Positions 1 through 6,557 of a DNA stretch of 9,123 nucleotides are shown piece after piece; positions within the stretch are counted from its first letter, which is position 1; each line of letters begins with the position of its first letter. The notes beneath the pieces were generated by a model that worked only from the letters and a program-made list of their open reading frames with translations, was not told where the DNA came from and ran no database searches. This DNA is from an uncultured Collinsella sp. GTDB taxonomy: Bacteria; Actinomycetota; Coriobacteriia; Coriobacteriales; Coriobacteriaceae. The DNA lies in contig UROM01000069.1 in assembly GCA_900549455.1 (NCBI GenBank), positions 1-9,123 of the forward strand, in the 5' to 3' direction. The translations under genes were made by a program, and so were the position numbers.

Positions 1-47
1 GAGATGCTCAGGAGTCTCGTGGGCTCGGAGATGTGTATAAGAGACAG
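1..47. other. Illumina Nextera P7/i7/read-2 adapter (assembly artefact)
   Basis: This is synthetic sequence, not genome. Bases 1-5 (GAGAT) match the end of the P7 primer. Bases 6-13 (GCTCAGGA) fit an 8-base i7 index, and I recognise this as the adapter-strand form of Nextera N704. Bases 14-47 match the 34-base Nextera read-2 adapter. Its last 19 bases (29-47, AGATGTGTATAAGAGACAG) are the Tn5 mosaic end. Read on the minus strand it translates to CLLYTSPSPRDS, a well-known adapter-contamination peptide, fused in frame to the end of the neighbouring gene. Native sequence starts at 48. Confidence 0.98.
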
Positions 48-883
48 GTGTTGACCTTGTGCTCAAAGACGTCGTCCTCGGTGTCCATGGTGGTGTGACC
101 GGTCCAAGGCTCGAGCGCCACAAACGGAGCATCGTTGGCGGCAGACCACACGCCAATGTACTTAAAGCCCTCAAAGTCGATCTTGACGCCGTGGCCCGAC
201 TTGCGGCCGCGCAGCGTGAGCGTGGAACCCGGGGTATCGGTGAACATGATGGCATCGTTATCGAAGCTGCGGTGCGTGATGGGCAGCACGTCAGAGTTAT
301 CGGGCGCCTTGTAGCTACCCTCAAACGTCATGAGGCCATCGGGCGTGATGATGGGAGCCTCGTTGGTCCAAGCCTCGGTAAACGCCAGCTCGTAATCCTC
401 GAATGCCTCGTCCTCGGCACCGGGGGCGGGCACGTTAAATGCAGGGTGGCCGCCCACCGAGAACGGCAGGTCCACGTCGCCGGTGTTCGTAACGGCAAAG
501 GTCTGGGTAAGCGTGGCGTCGCCGATTAGGGCATAGGTCATGTTGAGCTTAAAGTGGAAGGGGAAAGCCTTGAGCGACTCGGGCGTGTCGGTGATCTCGT
601 AGGTGACGGACGAGCCGTCCTCGGAGACCTCGACCAGCTTGTGCTCGACGATGCGCGCGAGGCCGTGGCGCGGCATCTCGCAGGTGCCGGCTGCAGACGT
701 CGCTGTGTTGTTGCGCAGCGAGCCCACGATGGGGAACAGAATGGGCGCGTGCTTGCCCCAAAAGGCGGGGTCGCCCTGCCACAGATACTCGTTGCCGTTG
801 AGGGCAAGGCTCGTGAGCTGGGCACCCATGGAATCGATGGCCGCGGTGAGGCCGCCGCGCTTGATGGTAGTGACGGTGGACAT
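48..883 (-). CDS. Aldose 1-epimerase family protein (LacX/GalM-like), 3'-truncated by adapter
   Basis: This is a cytosolic beta-sandwich sugar mutarotase-like protein, expected to interconvert anomers of an aldose or sugar phosphate. I start at the ATG at 881-883 (protein MSTVTTIKRGG) because GGAGG (891-895) sits 7 nt upstream; the in-frame ATG 24 nt further upstream lacks this. Family landmarks, counted from that Met: YLWQGDPAFWGKHAPILFP (33-51), PRHGLAR (71-77, candidate catalytic His73), GGHPAFN (144-150, candidate His146) and ALEPWTG (256-262, candidate Glu258). Only 278 native residues are present. The family usually runs to about 290-300, so roughly 10-20 C-terminal residues are lost at the adapter junction. 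The true stop lies outside the contig. The gene lies 79 bp downstream of the acidic membrane-protein gene. Substrate unknown. The LacX-type subfamily call rests on the FWGKHAPILFP block and is fairly firm. Confidence 0.92.
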
Positions 884-890
884 GCTACTT

Positions 891-895
891 CCTCC
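891..895 (-). promoter_or_regulatory. Ribosome binding site deciding the epimerase start
   Basis: GGAGG on the minus strand lies 7 nt before the ATG at 881-883. It selects this start over the upstream in-frame ATG at 905-907. Confidence 0.75.
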
Positions 896-962
896 AAAAA
901 TAAACAACAGTATCGAGGGCTATTGTCCCACTCTTGACGGCAAGGAGAAGCGACAGGCACAG

Positions 963-1832
963 TTATTGAACGATTGCGTAAAGGTCGAACCCGCCCTGCG
1001 GCGTGCTGTCGACCGTATTGGGCGCCTGCGAGTTAAAGCTCACGGGAACCATGCGCTTTGAGGCGCGGAAGCGCGTGCCATCGGTGGCGACGGGCGGCTC
1101 GTCGACCGTAAGCTCGTAGTCGCCGGGCTTGAGCTCGATACCGTCACCTTCGGAATTGACGTATTGATACTCGTCGATTGCTTGTCCCTTGAGCGTGCGG
1201 CCCACGATATGGACGAGCATTTGGCTATCGCCGCGCGCGGTATCCCACGTCGCGCCGTCCTTAACCTCGACCGACACATGCACCGAGCGCGTGCGGCTGA
1301 GCGATTGCTCGACGGACATCTCGACCTTGGCGGCGTCTTTGCGCTGTTGCTCCACGTGGCTCCAGACATTTCCGATCGCCGAGCAAGCGATGACGCCGGC
1401 CATAAAGGCGATGAGAATGGGGCCGAGCGGAGAGCGACGGCCCGCGTCTTCCTCGCGAGCCAGGTTGGGGCGATGGGTGGGGGCGGGCGCCTGGGCACCC
1501 TGCGCGGGCACGTCAAGTATGCTGAAGGATGCCGTGCTGCCGGGGTCGATGGTATGGCGCGGCTGTGGGGTCTTTGCCGGCGAGATCGACATATCAGCCG
1601 GCTCGCCGAGCGTGGCCGTGGCATCGGCCTTCGCCTCGTCGGCCTCGGCCTGGGCCCAAGCCTGTTCAAAGGTTAGGGGTTCGGCGGCATCGGAGGCGGC
1701 TTCAGGCTCGACACCGGCATCGTTGCCGGTCTCGTCCTCGTCGCTCGACACGTCACACGGCGCGGGCTCGTCCCACTCTTCGTCCGGAGCCTCGCCCTCG
1801 CTATACCACCATTCAAAGTTATCGATATCCAT
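963..1832 (-). CDS. Acidic single-pass membrane protein of unknown function
   Basis: I do not recognise a named family. The 289-residue protein has three visible parts. The N-terminal region (1-135) is very rich in Asp, Glu, Ala and Pro, with aromatic residues near the start (FEWWY, 6-10), and looks disordered. One hydrophobic segment (about 136-156, LGPILIAFMAGVIACSAIG) is preceded by Arg residues (GRRSP), so by the positive-inside rule the acidic tail should be cytoplasmic. The C-terminal part (157-289) starts with a short charged helix and continues as beta-rich sequence, including ELKPGDYELTVDEPP (233-247), suggesting an extracellular sandwich-like domain. I chose the ATG at 1830-1832 because AAGGGGG lies 8 nt upstream; a GTG at 1865 would add 11 residues but has a weaker site. 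No signal-peptidase or sortase motif is seen. It may act as a cell-surface or envelope accessory protein, which is inference only. Confidence 0.8.
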   Translation of the reverse strand: MDIDNFEWWYSEGEAPDEEWDEPAPCDVSSDEDETGNDAGVEPEAASDAAEPLTFEQAWAQAEADEAKADATATLGEPADMSISPAKTPQPRHTIDPGSTASFSILDVPAQGAQAPAPTHRPNLAREEDAGRRSPLGPILIAFMAGVIACSAIGNVWSHVEQQRKDAAKVEMSVEQSLSRTRSVHVSVEVKDGATWDTARGDSQMLVHIVGRTLKGQAIDEYQYVNSEGDGIELKPGDYELTVDEPPVATDGTRFRASKRMVPVSFNSQAPNTVDSTPQGGFDLYAIVQ

Positions 1833-1907
1833 ACGGGGCGCCCCCTTGGCCTCGCAAATAAACACTTGCCAGCCTTATACCCCCAGATAGCACGCCCACT
1901 CGCACGG

Positions 1908-1940
1908 AATGTGACAAAGGGACTATCCCTTTGTCACATT
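1908..1940. repeat. Dispersed palindromic repeat, copy 1 (perfect)
   Basis: A perfect 15-bp inverted repeat: AATGTGACAAAGGGA (1908-1922), loop CTA, TCCCTTTGTCACATT (1926-1940). It begins 6 nt after the stop codon of the ATPase gene in transcription order. Related copies lie at 3381-3413 and 8281-8310. As RNA it would be a strong hairpin, but no T-tract follows on the minus strand, so a classical intrinsic terminator is not supported. It fits a REP-like dispersed element. Confidence 0.9.
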
Positions 1941-1946
1941 TTGCGT

Positions 1947-3263
1947 TTAGCCGTGGGCGATCTTGTTTCTCAGCAAGAAGTCGACCGCCCCTACGATTCT
2001 GATGCCGTCGATGTCTGTTGGATGTTCACCATCCCTGACGATCAGGATCTTCTCGTACGAATCAGGGATTTTTCCCAGCGTGTTTAGTTTGAGCGGTCGC
2101 AGCTCGCGCTCTCTGGTCGCCTCGGCATCGATCCGTTCGGTAACCTGGATATATTTACGGTCCGATCCCTCGCCGATTGCGACAAAGTCGATTTCCCCCG
2201 CGCGCAGATGGCCGCAAAACACTTCGTATCCTTCAAAGACAAGCTGGTTGTAGATAACGTTCTCGAGCATCCTTCCGCTATCGCTGCCTCTATATCCGTC
2301 AAGATAGCTGCGGATTCCCGTATCGGCTATGTAATATTTACCGCCTGTCTTGAGAAGCTCCCGCCCCTTGACGTCATACCTTTTTACCTTGGTAAACAGG
2401 TACGTCTCTTCCAGAGCGTCAATATACGCCGACACCGTCGATGCGTTGGTCTTACCGCCCGATGATTCGTTGAGCGTCCCTACGATTTTGTTGACCGAGG
2501 TTTGATTGGAGATGTTGTCTGCCAGATACGCACAGAGCCGCTCGAGAACGTCGCGCTTGGTGATAGCTCCGCGACCTCTACGCGTCGCGCGCAATAGGAT
2601 ATCGCGCGCGACAATCGTCTGATAGAGGCTGCGGATGTAGTCACGGCACGCCTCGCGTCTCGGCTCGTCATGAGCCAGAAACGGCATGCCGCCATAGGTT
2701 ATGTACTGCTCGAGCACGGTGTTTGAATTCAGGCGATTGCCCGTCTTGGAAACGAGCTCAACCCTCTCGCCAAACCCTTCGGCGACGACCGCATCAATCG
2801 AGCGAAAATCAAGATACTCGCCAAACGTGAGCGGCTGCATCTTGACCTCGATATACCGGCCCGAGATAAGCGTTGCAAGCTCGCTTGAGAGCAAAAAGGC
2901 ATTAGAGCCCGTGACATAGATATCGCACGGCAAATCCACTCGGAGCGAGTTGACCGCCTTTTCCCAACCTTCGACATTCTGGAGCTCGTCAAAGAACAGG
3001 TAGGGACGATCGATGCCATCGATGCGCTCCCGAACCATGCGATAAAACGTCAGGTAATCCGTAATACCCGCGTACTCTAGAGATTCCATCTTAAAGGTCA
3101 GCAAACGCTCGGCTGGTACCCCCTGTTGCACCAGGTGCTCCCTCATCATGTCCAATAACGTGGATTTGCCGCAACGGCGTATACCCGTCACGATTTTGAT
3201 GAGGTCGGTATCCTGAAAAGCAATGAGTCGATCAAGATACCGGTTTCGGCGAACGATATCCAT
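1947..3263 (-). CDS. AAA ATPase with DUF4143 C-terminal domain (COG1373-like)
   Basis: This is a P-loop ATPase of the large, poorly characterised ATP-binding/DUF4143 family; no substrate or partner is established. Of its 438 residues, the N-terminal ATPase module has Walker A GIRRCGKST (27-35), Walker B YLFFDE (88-93) and a sensor-like VTGSNAFLLSSELA (117-130), followed by the typical ISGRYIEVKMQPLTFGEYLDF block. The C-terminal DUF4143 region includes GGKYYIADTGIRSYL (307-321), ENVIYNQLVFEGYEV (334-348) and GEIDFVA...KYIQVT (356-375). This last part resembles the E-x-D...Q/E-x-K core of PD-(D/E)XK folds, with Gln rather than the usual E-x-K. The ATG at 3261-3263 is preceded by GGGGG at 5 nt. 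Base composition looks lower in GC than the flanking genes. Palindromic repeats at 1908-1940 and 3381-3413 bracket gene and leader, and two further palindromes precede the start. It is unlikely to belong to the metabolic cluster. Confidence 0.9.
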   Translation of the reverse strand: MDIVRRNRYLDRLIAFQDTDLIKIVTGIRRCGKSTLLDMMREHLVQQGVPAERLLTFKMESLEYAGITDYLTFYRMVRERIDGIDRPYLFFDELQNVEGWEKAVNSLRVDLPCDIYVTGSNAFLLSSELATLISGRYIEVKMQPLTFGEYLDFRSIDAVVAEGFGERVELVSKTGNRLNSNTVLEQYITYGGMPFLAHDEPRREACRDYIRSLYQTIVARDILLRATRRGRGAITKRDVLERLCAYLADNISNQTSVNKIVGTLNESSGGKTNASTVSAYIDALEETYLFTKVKRYDVKGRELLKTGGKYYIADTGIRSYLDGYRGSDSGRMLENVIYNQLVFEGYEVFCGHLRAGEIDFVAIGEGSDRKYIQVTERIDAEATRERELRPLKLNTLGKIPDSYEKILIVRDGEHPTDIDGIRIVGAVDFLLRNKIAHG

Positions 3264-3296
3264 AGAGTCCCCCTAGCGCCCGACCAGACATGAAAC

Positions 3297-3329
3297 CTTA
3301 TAAACTTGCATTATTTGCAAGTTTATAAG
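3297..3329. promoter_or_regulatory. Palindrome A upstream of the ATPase (candidate operator)
   Basis: A perfect 14-bp inverted repeat: CTTATAAACTTGCA (3297-3310), spacer TTATT, TGCAAGTTTATAAG (3316-3329). It ends about 34 nt upstream of the ATPase start. Its start-proximal arm includes TATAAG on the minus strand, which could serve as a -10 element, though no convincing -35 is visible. The near-identical partner palindrome B lies at 3337-3369. Confidence 0.75.
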
Positions 3330-3336
3330 ATGCCAC

Positions 3337-3369
3337 CTTAGAAACTTGCAGATTTTGCAAGTTTCTAAG
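3337..3369. promoter_or_regulatory. Palindrome B upstream of the ATPase (candidate operator)
   Basis: A perfect 14-bp inverted repeat: CTTAGAAACTTGCA (3337-3350), spacer GATTT, TGCAAGTTTCTAAG (3356-3369). It matches palindrome A except for one position in each arm; both arms changed together, so the dyad is preserved. The centres of A and B are 40 bp apart. This layout suits a pair of binding sites for a dimeric regulator, or tandem RNA hairpins in a leader. Confidence 0.75.
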
Positions 3370-3380
3370 AAATGGGCGTG

Positions 3381-3413
3381 GATGCGACAGAGGGACTGTC
3401 CCTTTGTCACATC
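3381..3413. repeat. Dispersed palindromic repeat, copy 2
   Basis: Left arm GATGCGACAGAGGGAC (3381-3396), centre T, right arm GTCCCTTTGTCACATC (3398-3413). The 16-bp arms have two non-Watson-Crick positions. The right arm contains the stop codon (3407-3409) of the MerR-family gene, so the repeat overlaps the gene's 3' end. It is closely related to copy 1. Confidence 0.88.
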
Positions 3414-4276
3414 TGAAGGGCGACGGGGATTTGGATGCAGCAGAAGTCCTCTTGATGGGACTCGTCGTAGCTCGTGGTGTCGAGGTAGCAAAAGTCGAAA
3501 GCGTTGCCGATGGGCTGGAGCGCGTGCTTGTCCATGCAAGCCACGATGGCGCGGATGCCCTCGGGCTCATACGGCATGCCCCAGCGGCTCATGCACAGAT
3601 ACGTGCCCTCGGGCAGTACCTCGACGCCAATTTCCGCCAGCTCGGCAGCGTCGCTCGGCAGCAGCTCCTCGGCACCGCGCGGCAGCACGGCAAAGGAGCC
3701 GGCGCCGGCAATAGGGTCGTCGGAATGCAGCGCCTCGCGACGCAGCATGGCGCCCCAACCGCGCATGGGGCGCGTGCCCGTCAACGTGCGCATGCGCAGG
3801 ATTGCCCGCATGAGCGTGGGGTGAAGCATCGAGCGACCGCGCTCGATATCGCCCGGAAACTCCTCAAAGACCACGTAGCGGCGCTCGAATTGCTTGAGTT
3901 CCGGACTGCCCTCGCGCTCGCGCCAGTAGACTGCCTCGTCGTAAAAGCTCAGGCGCTCCTGCACACTCGCGCGCTCAGCCTTGAGCCCGGCAATCTGCTT
4001 GTCGAGCGCCTGAACCCGCGAGCGCAGGTGATCGGTCATCTCGCCAATGTCGAACGTCGAGGTCAGGCGGTCAATCTCGTCGAGTTCGAGCCCTAGGTCG
4101 CGCAGCATGCAGATCAGACGCATGAGCGGGATCTGTGTGGGCGAATAGAAACGGTAGCCTTTTTCGTTAACCACGGCGGGCTTAAACAGGCCGATCTTGT
4201 CGTAGTAGATGAGCGTTTGGCGCGAAACGTTAAACAAGCTCGCCATCTCGCTACTCGCATACATGCCCGTCTGCAT
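3407..4276 (-). CDS. MerR-family transcriptional regulator with GyrI-like effector domain
   Basis: A DNA-binding regulator of 289 residues. The N-terminal winged helix-turn-helix (about 5-72) carries family hallmarks: MASLFNVSRQTLIYYDKIGLFKP (11-33) and NEKGYRFYSPTQI (37-49). A dimerisation helix follows (about 76-118). The C-terminal part (about 125-289) resembles a GyrI-like or BmrR-type ligand-binding domain (RRYVVFEEFPG, PEGTYLCMSRWGMPYE), so a small molecule is the likely signal. I start at the ATG at 4274-4276 because GGGAGG lies 4 nt upstream; a GTG at 4291 would add five residues but has no binding site. It is transcribed in the same direction as ubiX, 80 bp downstream of it and beyond a terminator-like hairpin. 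Regulation of the permease-decarboxylase genes is plausible but not shown. The final ATG codon and TGA stop lie in or against a dispersed palindrome. Confidence 0.9.
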   Translation of the reverse strand: MQTGMYASSEMASLFNVSRQTLIYYDKIGLFKPAVVNEKGYRFYSPTQIPLMRLICMLRDLGLELDEIDRLTSTFDIGEMTDHLRSRVQALDKQIAGLKAERASVQERLSFYDEAVYWREREGSPELKQFERRYVVFEEFPGDIERGRSMLHPTLMRAILRMRTLTGTRPMRGWGAMLRREALHSDDPIAGAGSFAVLPRGAEELLPSDAAELAEIGVEVLPEGTYLCMSRWGMPYEPEGIRAIVACMDKHALQPIGNAFDFCYLDTTSYDESHQEDFCCIQIPVALQM

Positions 4277-4280
4277 AGAT

Positions 4281-4286
4281 CCTCCC
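4281..4286 (-). promoter_or_regulatory. Ribosome binding site deciding the MerR gene start
   Basis: GGGAGG on the minus strand, 4 nt before the ATG at 4274-4276. The spacing is short, but the next in-frame ATG (4264) would leave 16 nt and the GTG at 4291 lies upstream of the site. Confidence 0.6.
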
Positions 4287-4295
4287 GACACACCA

Positions 4296-4325
4296 AAGCC
4301 CGCCGCCCACAGGGGCAGCGGGCTT
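4296..4325 (-). terminator. GC-rich hairpin after ubiX, terminator-like
   Basis: Arms AAGCCCGCCGCCC (4296-4308) and GGGCAGCGGGCTT (4313-4325) pair along 13 positions with one mismatch around the 4-nt loop ACAG. It lies between the ubiX stop and the MerR start. On the minus strand it ends in CTTT, so the T-tract is short. It probably ends or attenuates transcription from the decarboxylase genes into the regulator gene. Confidence 0.55.
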
Positions 4326-4356
4326 AAACACTATTCGTATCCTACCCTAAAGACGC

Positions 4357-4935
4357 CTATGACCAGCGCTTATAGTTTGCGCATGACACGCCGACGGCCT
4401 CGAGCGCCTTGGCGGCGATGTGATGCACCGCGTCGTCGAGCGTGGCGGGGCCGTTGTAAAACGTAAGCATGGGCGGCATGAGCATGACGCCCGGTACGCG
4501 CGCCAGACGCGCCATGTTGTCGACGTGAATGGCGCTGAAGGGCGTCTCGCGCACCATGAGCACCAGGCGGCGCTGCTCTTTCATCTGCACGTCGGCCGCA
4601 CGCAGCAGCAGGTTTTCGCTGTAGCCGCTTGCGATGCCGGCGAGCGTCTTCATGGAGCACGGGGCCACGATCATGCCGTCGACCGGATAGGTGCCGCTTG
4701 CGATGGCGGCGCCGATGTTCTTGTTGTCGTAGACCACATCGGCATGCATGGCAAACTCGTCGAGCGTCATGCCGAGCTCCTGCTCGATGGTGATCTCTCC
4801 CCCGCGCGTGACGACAAGCGCCGACTCAGCACCGGCCTGACGCAGGCATTTGAGGCACTCAAGGCCCAGCGCTGCACCGCTGGCGCCCGAAACGCCAACG
4901 ACAATGCGACGGGGACGGACAGAAGACTCAGGCAT
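4357..4935 (-). CDS. ubiX: UbiX-family flavin prenyltransferase (decarboxylase B-subunit type)
   Basis: It is expected to prenylate reduced FMN with dimethylallyl phosphate, making the prenyl-FMN cofactor that the adjacent UbiD enzyme needs. The protein is 192 residues, the usual family length. Visible motifs are the flavin-binding GVSGASGAALG (14-24), APCSMKTLAGIASGYSENLLLRAADV (91-116, the P-C-S-M-K-T-L block), RLVLMVRETPFSAIHVDNM (123-141) and PPMLTFYN (154-161). The ATG at 4933-4935 has AAGGA 6 nt upstream. The gap from the ubiD stop is only 37 bp, so the two are almost certainly co-transcribed. The pairing matches the B and C subunits of hydroxyarylic-acid decarboxylases (BsdBC/LpdBC types). 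No gene for the small D subunit of those systems is seen here. Alternative name pad1/bsdB; confidence in the family is high. Confidence 0.94.
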   Translation of the reverse strand: MPESSVRPRRIVVGVSGASGAALGLECLKCLRQAGAESALVVTRGGEITIEQELGMTLDEFAMHADVVYDNKNIGAAIASGTYPVDGMIVAPCSMKTLAGIASGYSENLLLRAADVQMKEQRRLVLMVRETPFSAIHVDNMARLARVPGVMLMPPMLTFYNGPATLDDAVHHIAAKALEAVGVSCANYKRWS

Positions 4936-4972
4936 GACAAATCCTTACTTAGTTACTCGGCAGGGTTACTTA

Positions 4973-6460
4973 CTAGAAAGCGAGCTCCGCGGCCCACTTG
5001 TCACGGTCGATCTCCATGAACTGCGAGCGGATGAAGTTCTTCTTGAGGTCGAACGGGACCGTGCAGTCGAAGATGGCCTTGCAGGCGATACCGTGCTCGC
5101 GGATCGTGGGATCGAACGCGGGATCGTTGGACGGGTCGAGCACGTGGCAGTGGCAGCCGGGAATGGTGATGAGGTCCACGTCGGCCTGGAAGCGCGTGGT
5201 CATGGCCCACATCACGTCGCTCATGTCGAAGATGTCAACGTCCTCGTCGACCAGAATCACATGCTTGAGCTCGGAGAATGCCGAGAAGGCGAGCATGGCG
5301 GCGTTGCGCTGACGGCCCTCGTCATTTTTGCTCGACTTCTTAAACTGCATGATGGCAACGAACTTGCCGCCGCCGCAGGGGGCAGCGTGGACGTTGAGCA
5401 GACGGCCCGGGATAGCGGTCTCGACCATCTTGTAGATGGAAGCCTCGGTGGGGATGCCGGCCATGGAAACGTGCTCGTGCGAAGGGCCGATGCAGCTCTC
5501 CATGATGGGGTTGGTGCGCGTGGTGACGGCGGTGATCTTGATCACCGGGCAGACCTTGGCGCCACCGGTGTAGCCGGGGAACTCGGGCATGGCACAGCCG
5601 TGGCCGTTGACGTCCTCGTTGATGGTCTCATCGTGCATGAGGTAGCCCTCGAGCACGTACTCGGCATTGGCGATGCACTTCTGCGGAACGGTGACGCAGT
5701 CAGCAAGCTCGACGGCGTGGCCACGCAGGGCACCGGCGATCTGCAGCTCGTTAAAGCCGAGCGGCGTGGTAGGAGCCTCGAAGCCGCAGCACATGTACAC
5801 GGCGGGGTCCAGGCCGATGGAGATGGAGATGGGCATGTCCTCGCCACGCTGGCAGTACTCGTCAAAGAACGCGCCCAGGTGACGGCTGCCCGGGGTGATC
5901 CACATGGCGAGCTTGTCCTTGTCGACGCAGGAGAAGCGGTGGATGGTCACGTCGGACTGGGAGCCGTCGGGGCTCGTGCCGTAGGCGAGGCCCATGGTGA
6001 TGTAGGGGCCGCCGTCGACGGGCGTGTTGGTAGGAGCGGGAACGATCTTGCGCAGGTCAAAGCCCTCGTCGGTCGCCTTGTACACGACCTCCTGGCAGTC
6101 GACGTGCGCACCCTCGGCGATCTGCTCGGGCGCGATCAGGTTCTCGAAGCGCTTGCCGATCTCGAGGCCCAGGTGCTCCTCGTCCAGGTCGAGCAGGGCG
6201 GCAACGCGCTTGCGGCTGGCAAGCATGCCGATGCAGACCTTGGCATCGTCAAAGCCCTTGACGTTGTTGAAGACCATCGCCGGACCCTCTTTGGTCGGAC
6301 GCATAACAGTGCCGCCGGCACCGACGTGGCGATAGACACCCGAGACCTCGGCATCCGGATCGACCTGGGTGTCGGTCTCGAGCAGCTGGCCCGGCATCTC
6401 GCGCAAAAAGTCGAGCGCGGAGCGCAGGTCGTGGATCTGGGAGGCATCGGTAGTGGACAT
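4973..6460 (-). CDS. UbiD-family prenyl-FMN-dependent decarboxylase
   Basis: A cytosolic non-oxidative decarboxylase of 495 residues, using prenylated FMN and a divalent metal. Family landmarks: PAPTNTPVDGGPYITMGLAYGTSPDGSQSDVTIHRFSCVDKDKLAMW (141-187), the cofactor/metal region; HLGAFFDEYCQRGEDMPISISIGLDPAVYM (194-223); MPEFPGYTGG (291-300); VIKITAVTTRTNPIMESCIGPSHEH (306-330); VILVDEDVDIFDMSDVMWAMTTR (401-423), the conserved C-terminal block. The start is the ATG at 6458-6460, with AAAGGAG 6 nt upstream; an upstream in-frame start near 6568 would run through a strong hairpin. In the region where characterised UbiD enzymes have E-G-P-F-G-E-x-T-G, this protein has AMPEFPGYTG, so the usual Glu spacing is not preserved. 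That suggests the gallate/hydroxybenzoate (LpdC-like) branch or another substrate group rather than ubiquinone biosynthesis. Permease and ubiX flank it. Confidence 0.93.
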   Translation of the reverse strand: MSTTDASQIHDLRSALDFLREMPGQLLETDTQVDPDAEVSGVYRHVGAGGTVMRPTKEGPAMVFNNVKGFDDAKVCIGMLASRKRVAALLDLDEEHLGLEIGKRFENLIAPEQIAEGAHVDCQEVVYKATDEGFDLRKIVPAPTNTPVDGGPYITMGLAYGTSPDGSQSDVTIHRFSCVDKDKLAMWITPGSRHLGAFFDEYCQRGEDMPISISIGLDPAVYMCCGFEAPTTPLGFNELQIAGALRGHAVELADCVTVPQKCIANAEYVLEGYLMHDETINEDVNGHGCAMPEFPGYTGGAKVCPVIKITAVTTRTNPIMESCIGPSHEHVSMAGIPTEASIYKMVETAIPGRLLNVHAAPCGGGKFVAIMQFKKSSKNDEGRQRNAAMLAFSAFSELKHVILVDEDVDIFDMSDVMWAMTTRFQADVDLITIPGCHCHVLDPSNDPAFDPTIREHGIACKAIFDCTVPFDLKKNFIRSQFMEIDRDKWAAELAF

Positions 6461-6466
6461 AGCGTG

Positions 6467-6473
6467 CTCCTTT
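6467..6473 (-). promoter_or_regulatory. Ribosome binding site deciding the ubiD-family gene start
   Basis: AAAGGAG on the minus strand, 6 nt before the ATG at 6458-6460. It lies 9 nt beyond the foot of the hairpin at 6483-6508. Confidence 0.8.
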
Positions 6474-6482
6474 CGGAAGAGT

Positions 6483-6508
6483 GCCCGGCGGCGGGAGTGC
6501 CGCCGGGC
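6483..6508 (-). other. Very strong intercistronic hairpin between permease and ubiD-family gene
   Basis: A perfect 10-bp GC stem, GCCCGGCGGC (6483-6492) and GCCGCCGGGC (6499-6508), with loop GGGAGT. No T-tract follows on the minus strand (ACTCTTCC), so it is not a classical terminator. It could stabilise the permease mRNA 3' end, act as a processing boundary, or set the relative expression of the two genes. Confidence 0.6.
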
Positions 6509-6557
6509 TGGGTAACGTAGTGAGGCCACGGCGCTCATAGATGGGGCGCTCGGGCAC

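Noticed and set aside
59..529. Plus-strand open frame opposite the epimerase
   Set aside because: It has no ribosome binding site or recognisable motif, and it overlaps a well-supported minus-strand gene.
1908..1940. Palindrome copy 1 as an intrinsic terminator of the ATPase gene
   Set aside because: The stem is strong, but the bases after it on the minus strand (CCGTGCG) are not a T-tract, and related copies recur elsewhere. A repeat element is the better call, although a role in 3'-end formation is possible.
1866..2087. Plus-strand 73-codon frame through palindrome copy 1 into the ATPase 3' end
   Set aside because: It has no family similarity or ribosome binding site. It translates the repeat and the antisense of the ATPase.
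1908..3413. Direct repeats plus an ATPase as a possible CRISPR or toxin-antitoxin locus
   Set aside because: There is no regularly spaced array, no cas gene and no small partner gene. The repeats are palindromes, not spacer-separated units.
3273..3570. Short minus-strand open frames running through the twin palindromes and repeat copy 2
   Set aside because: Their translations are read-through of the palindromes and of the MerR gene in other frames, with no motif or good start.
4850..6520. A 556-codon open frame on the plus strand opposite the UbiD-family gene
   Set aside because: Its product is a Val/Gly/Asp/His-rich low-complexity sequence, typical of the antisense of a high-GC gene. The minus-strand protein has clear UbiD family motifs, a ribosome binding site and normal length.
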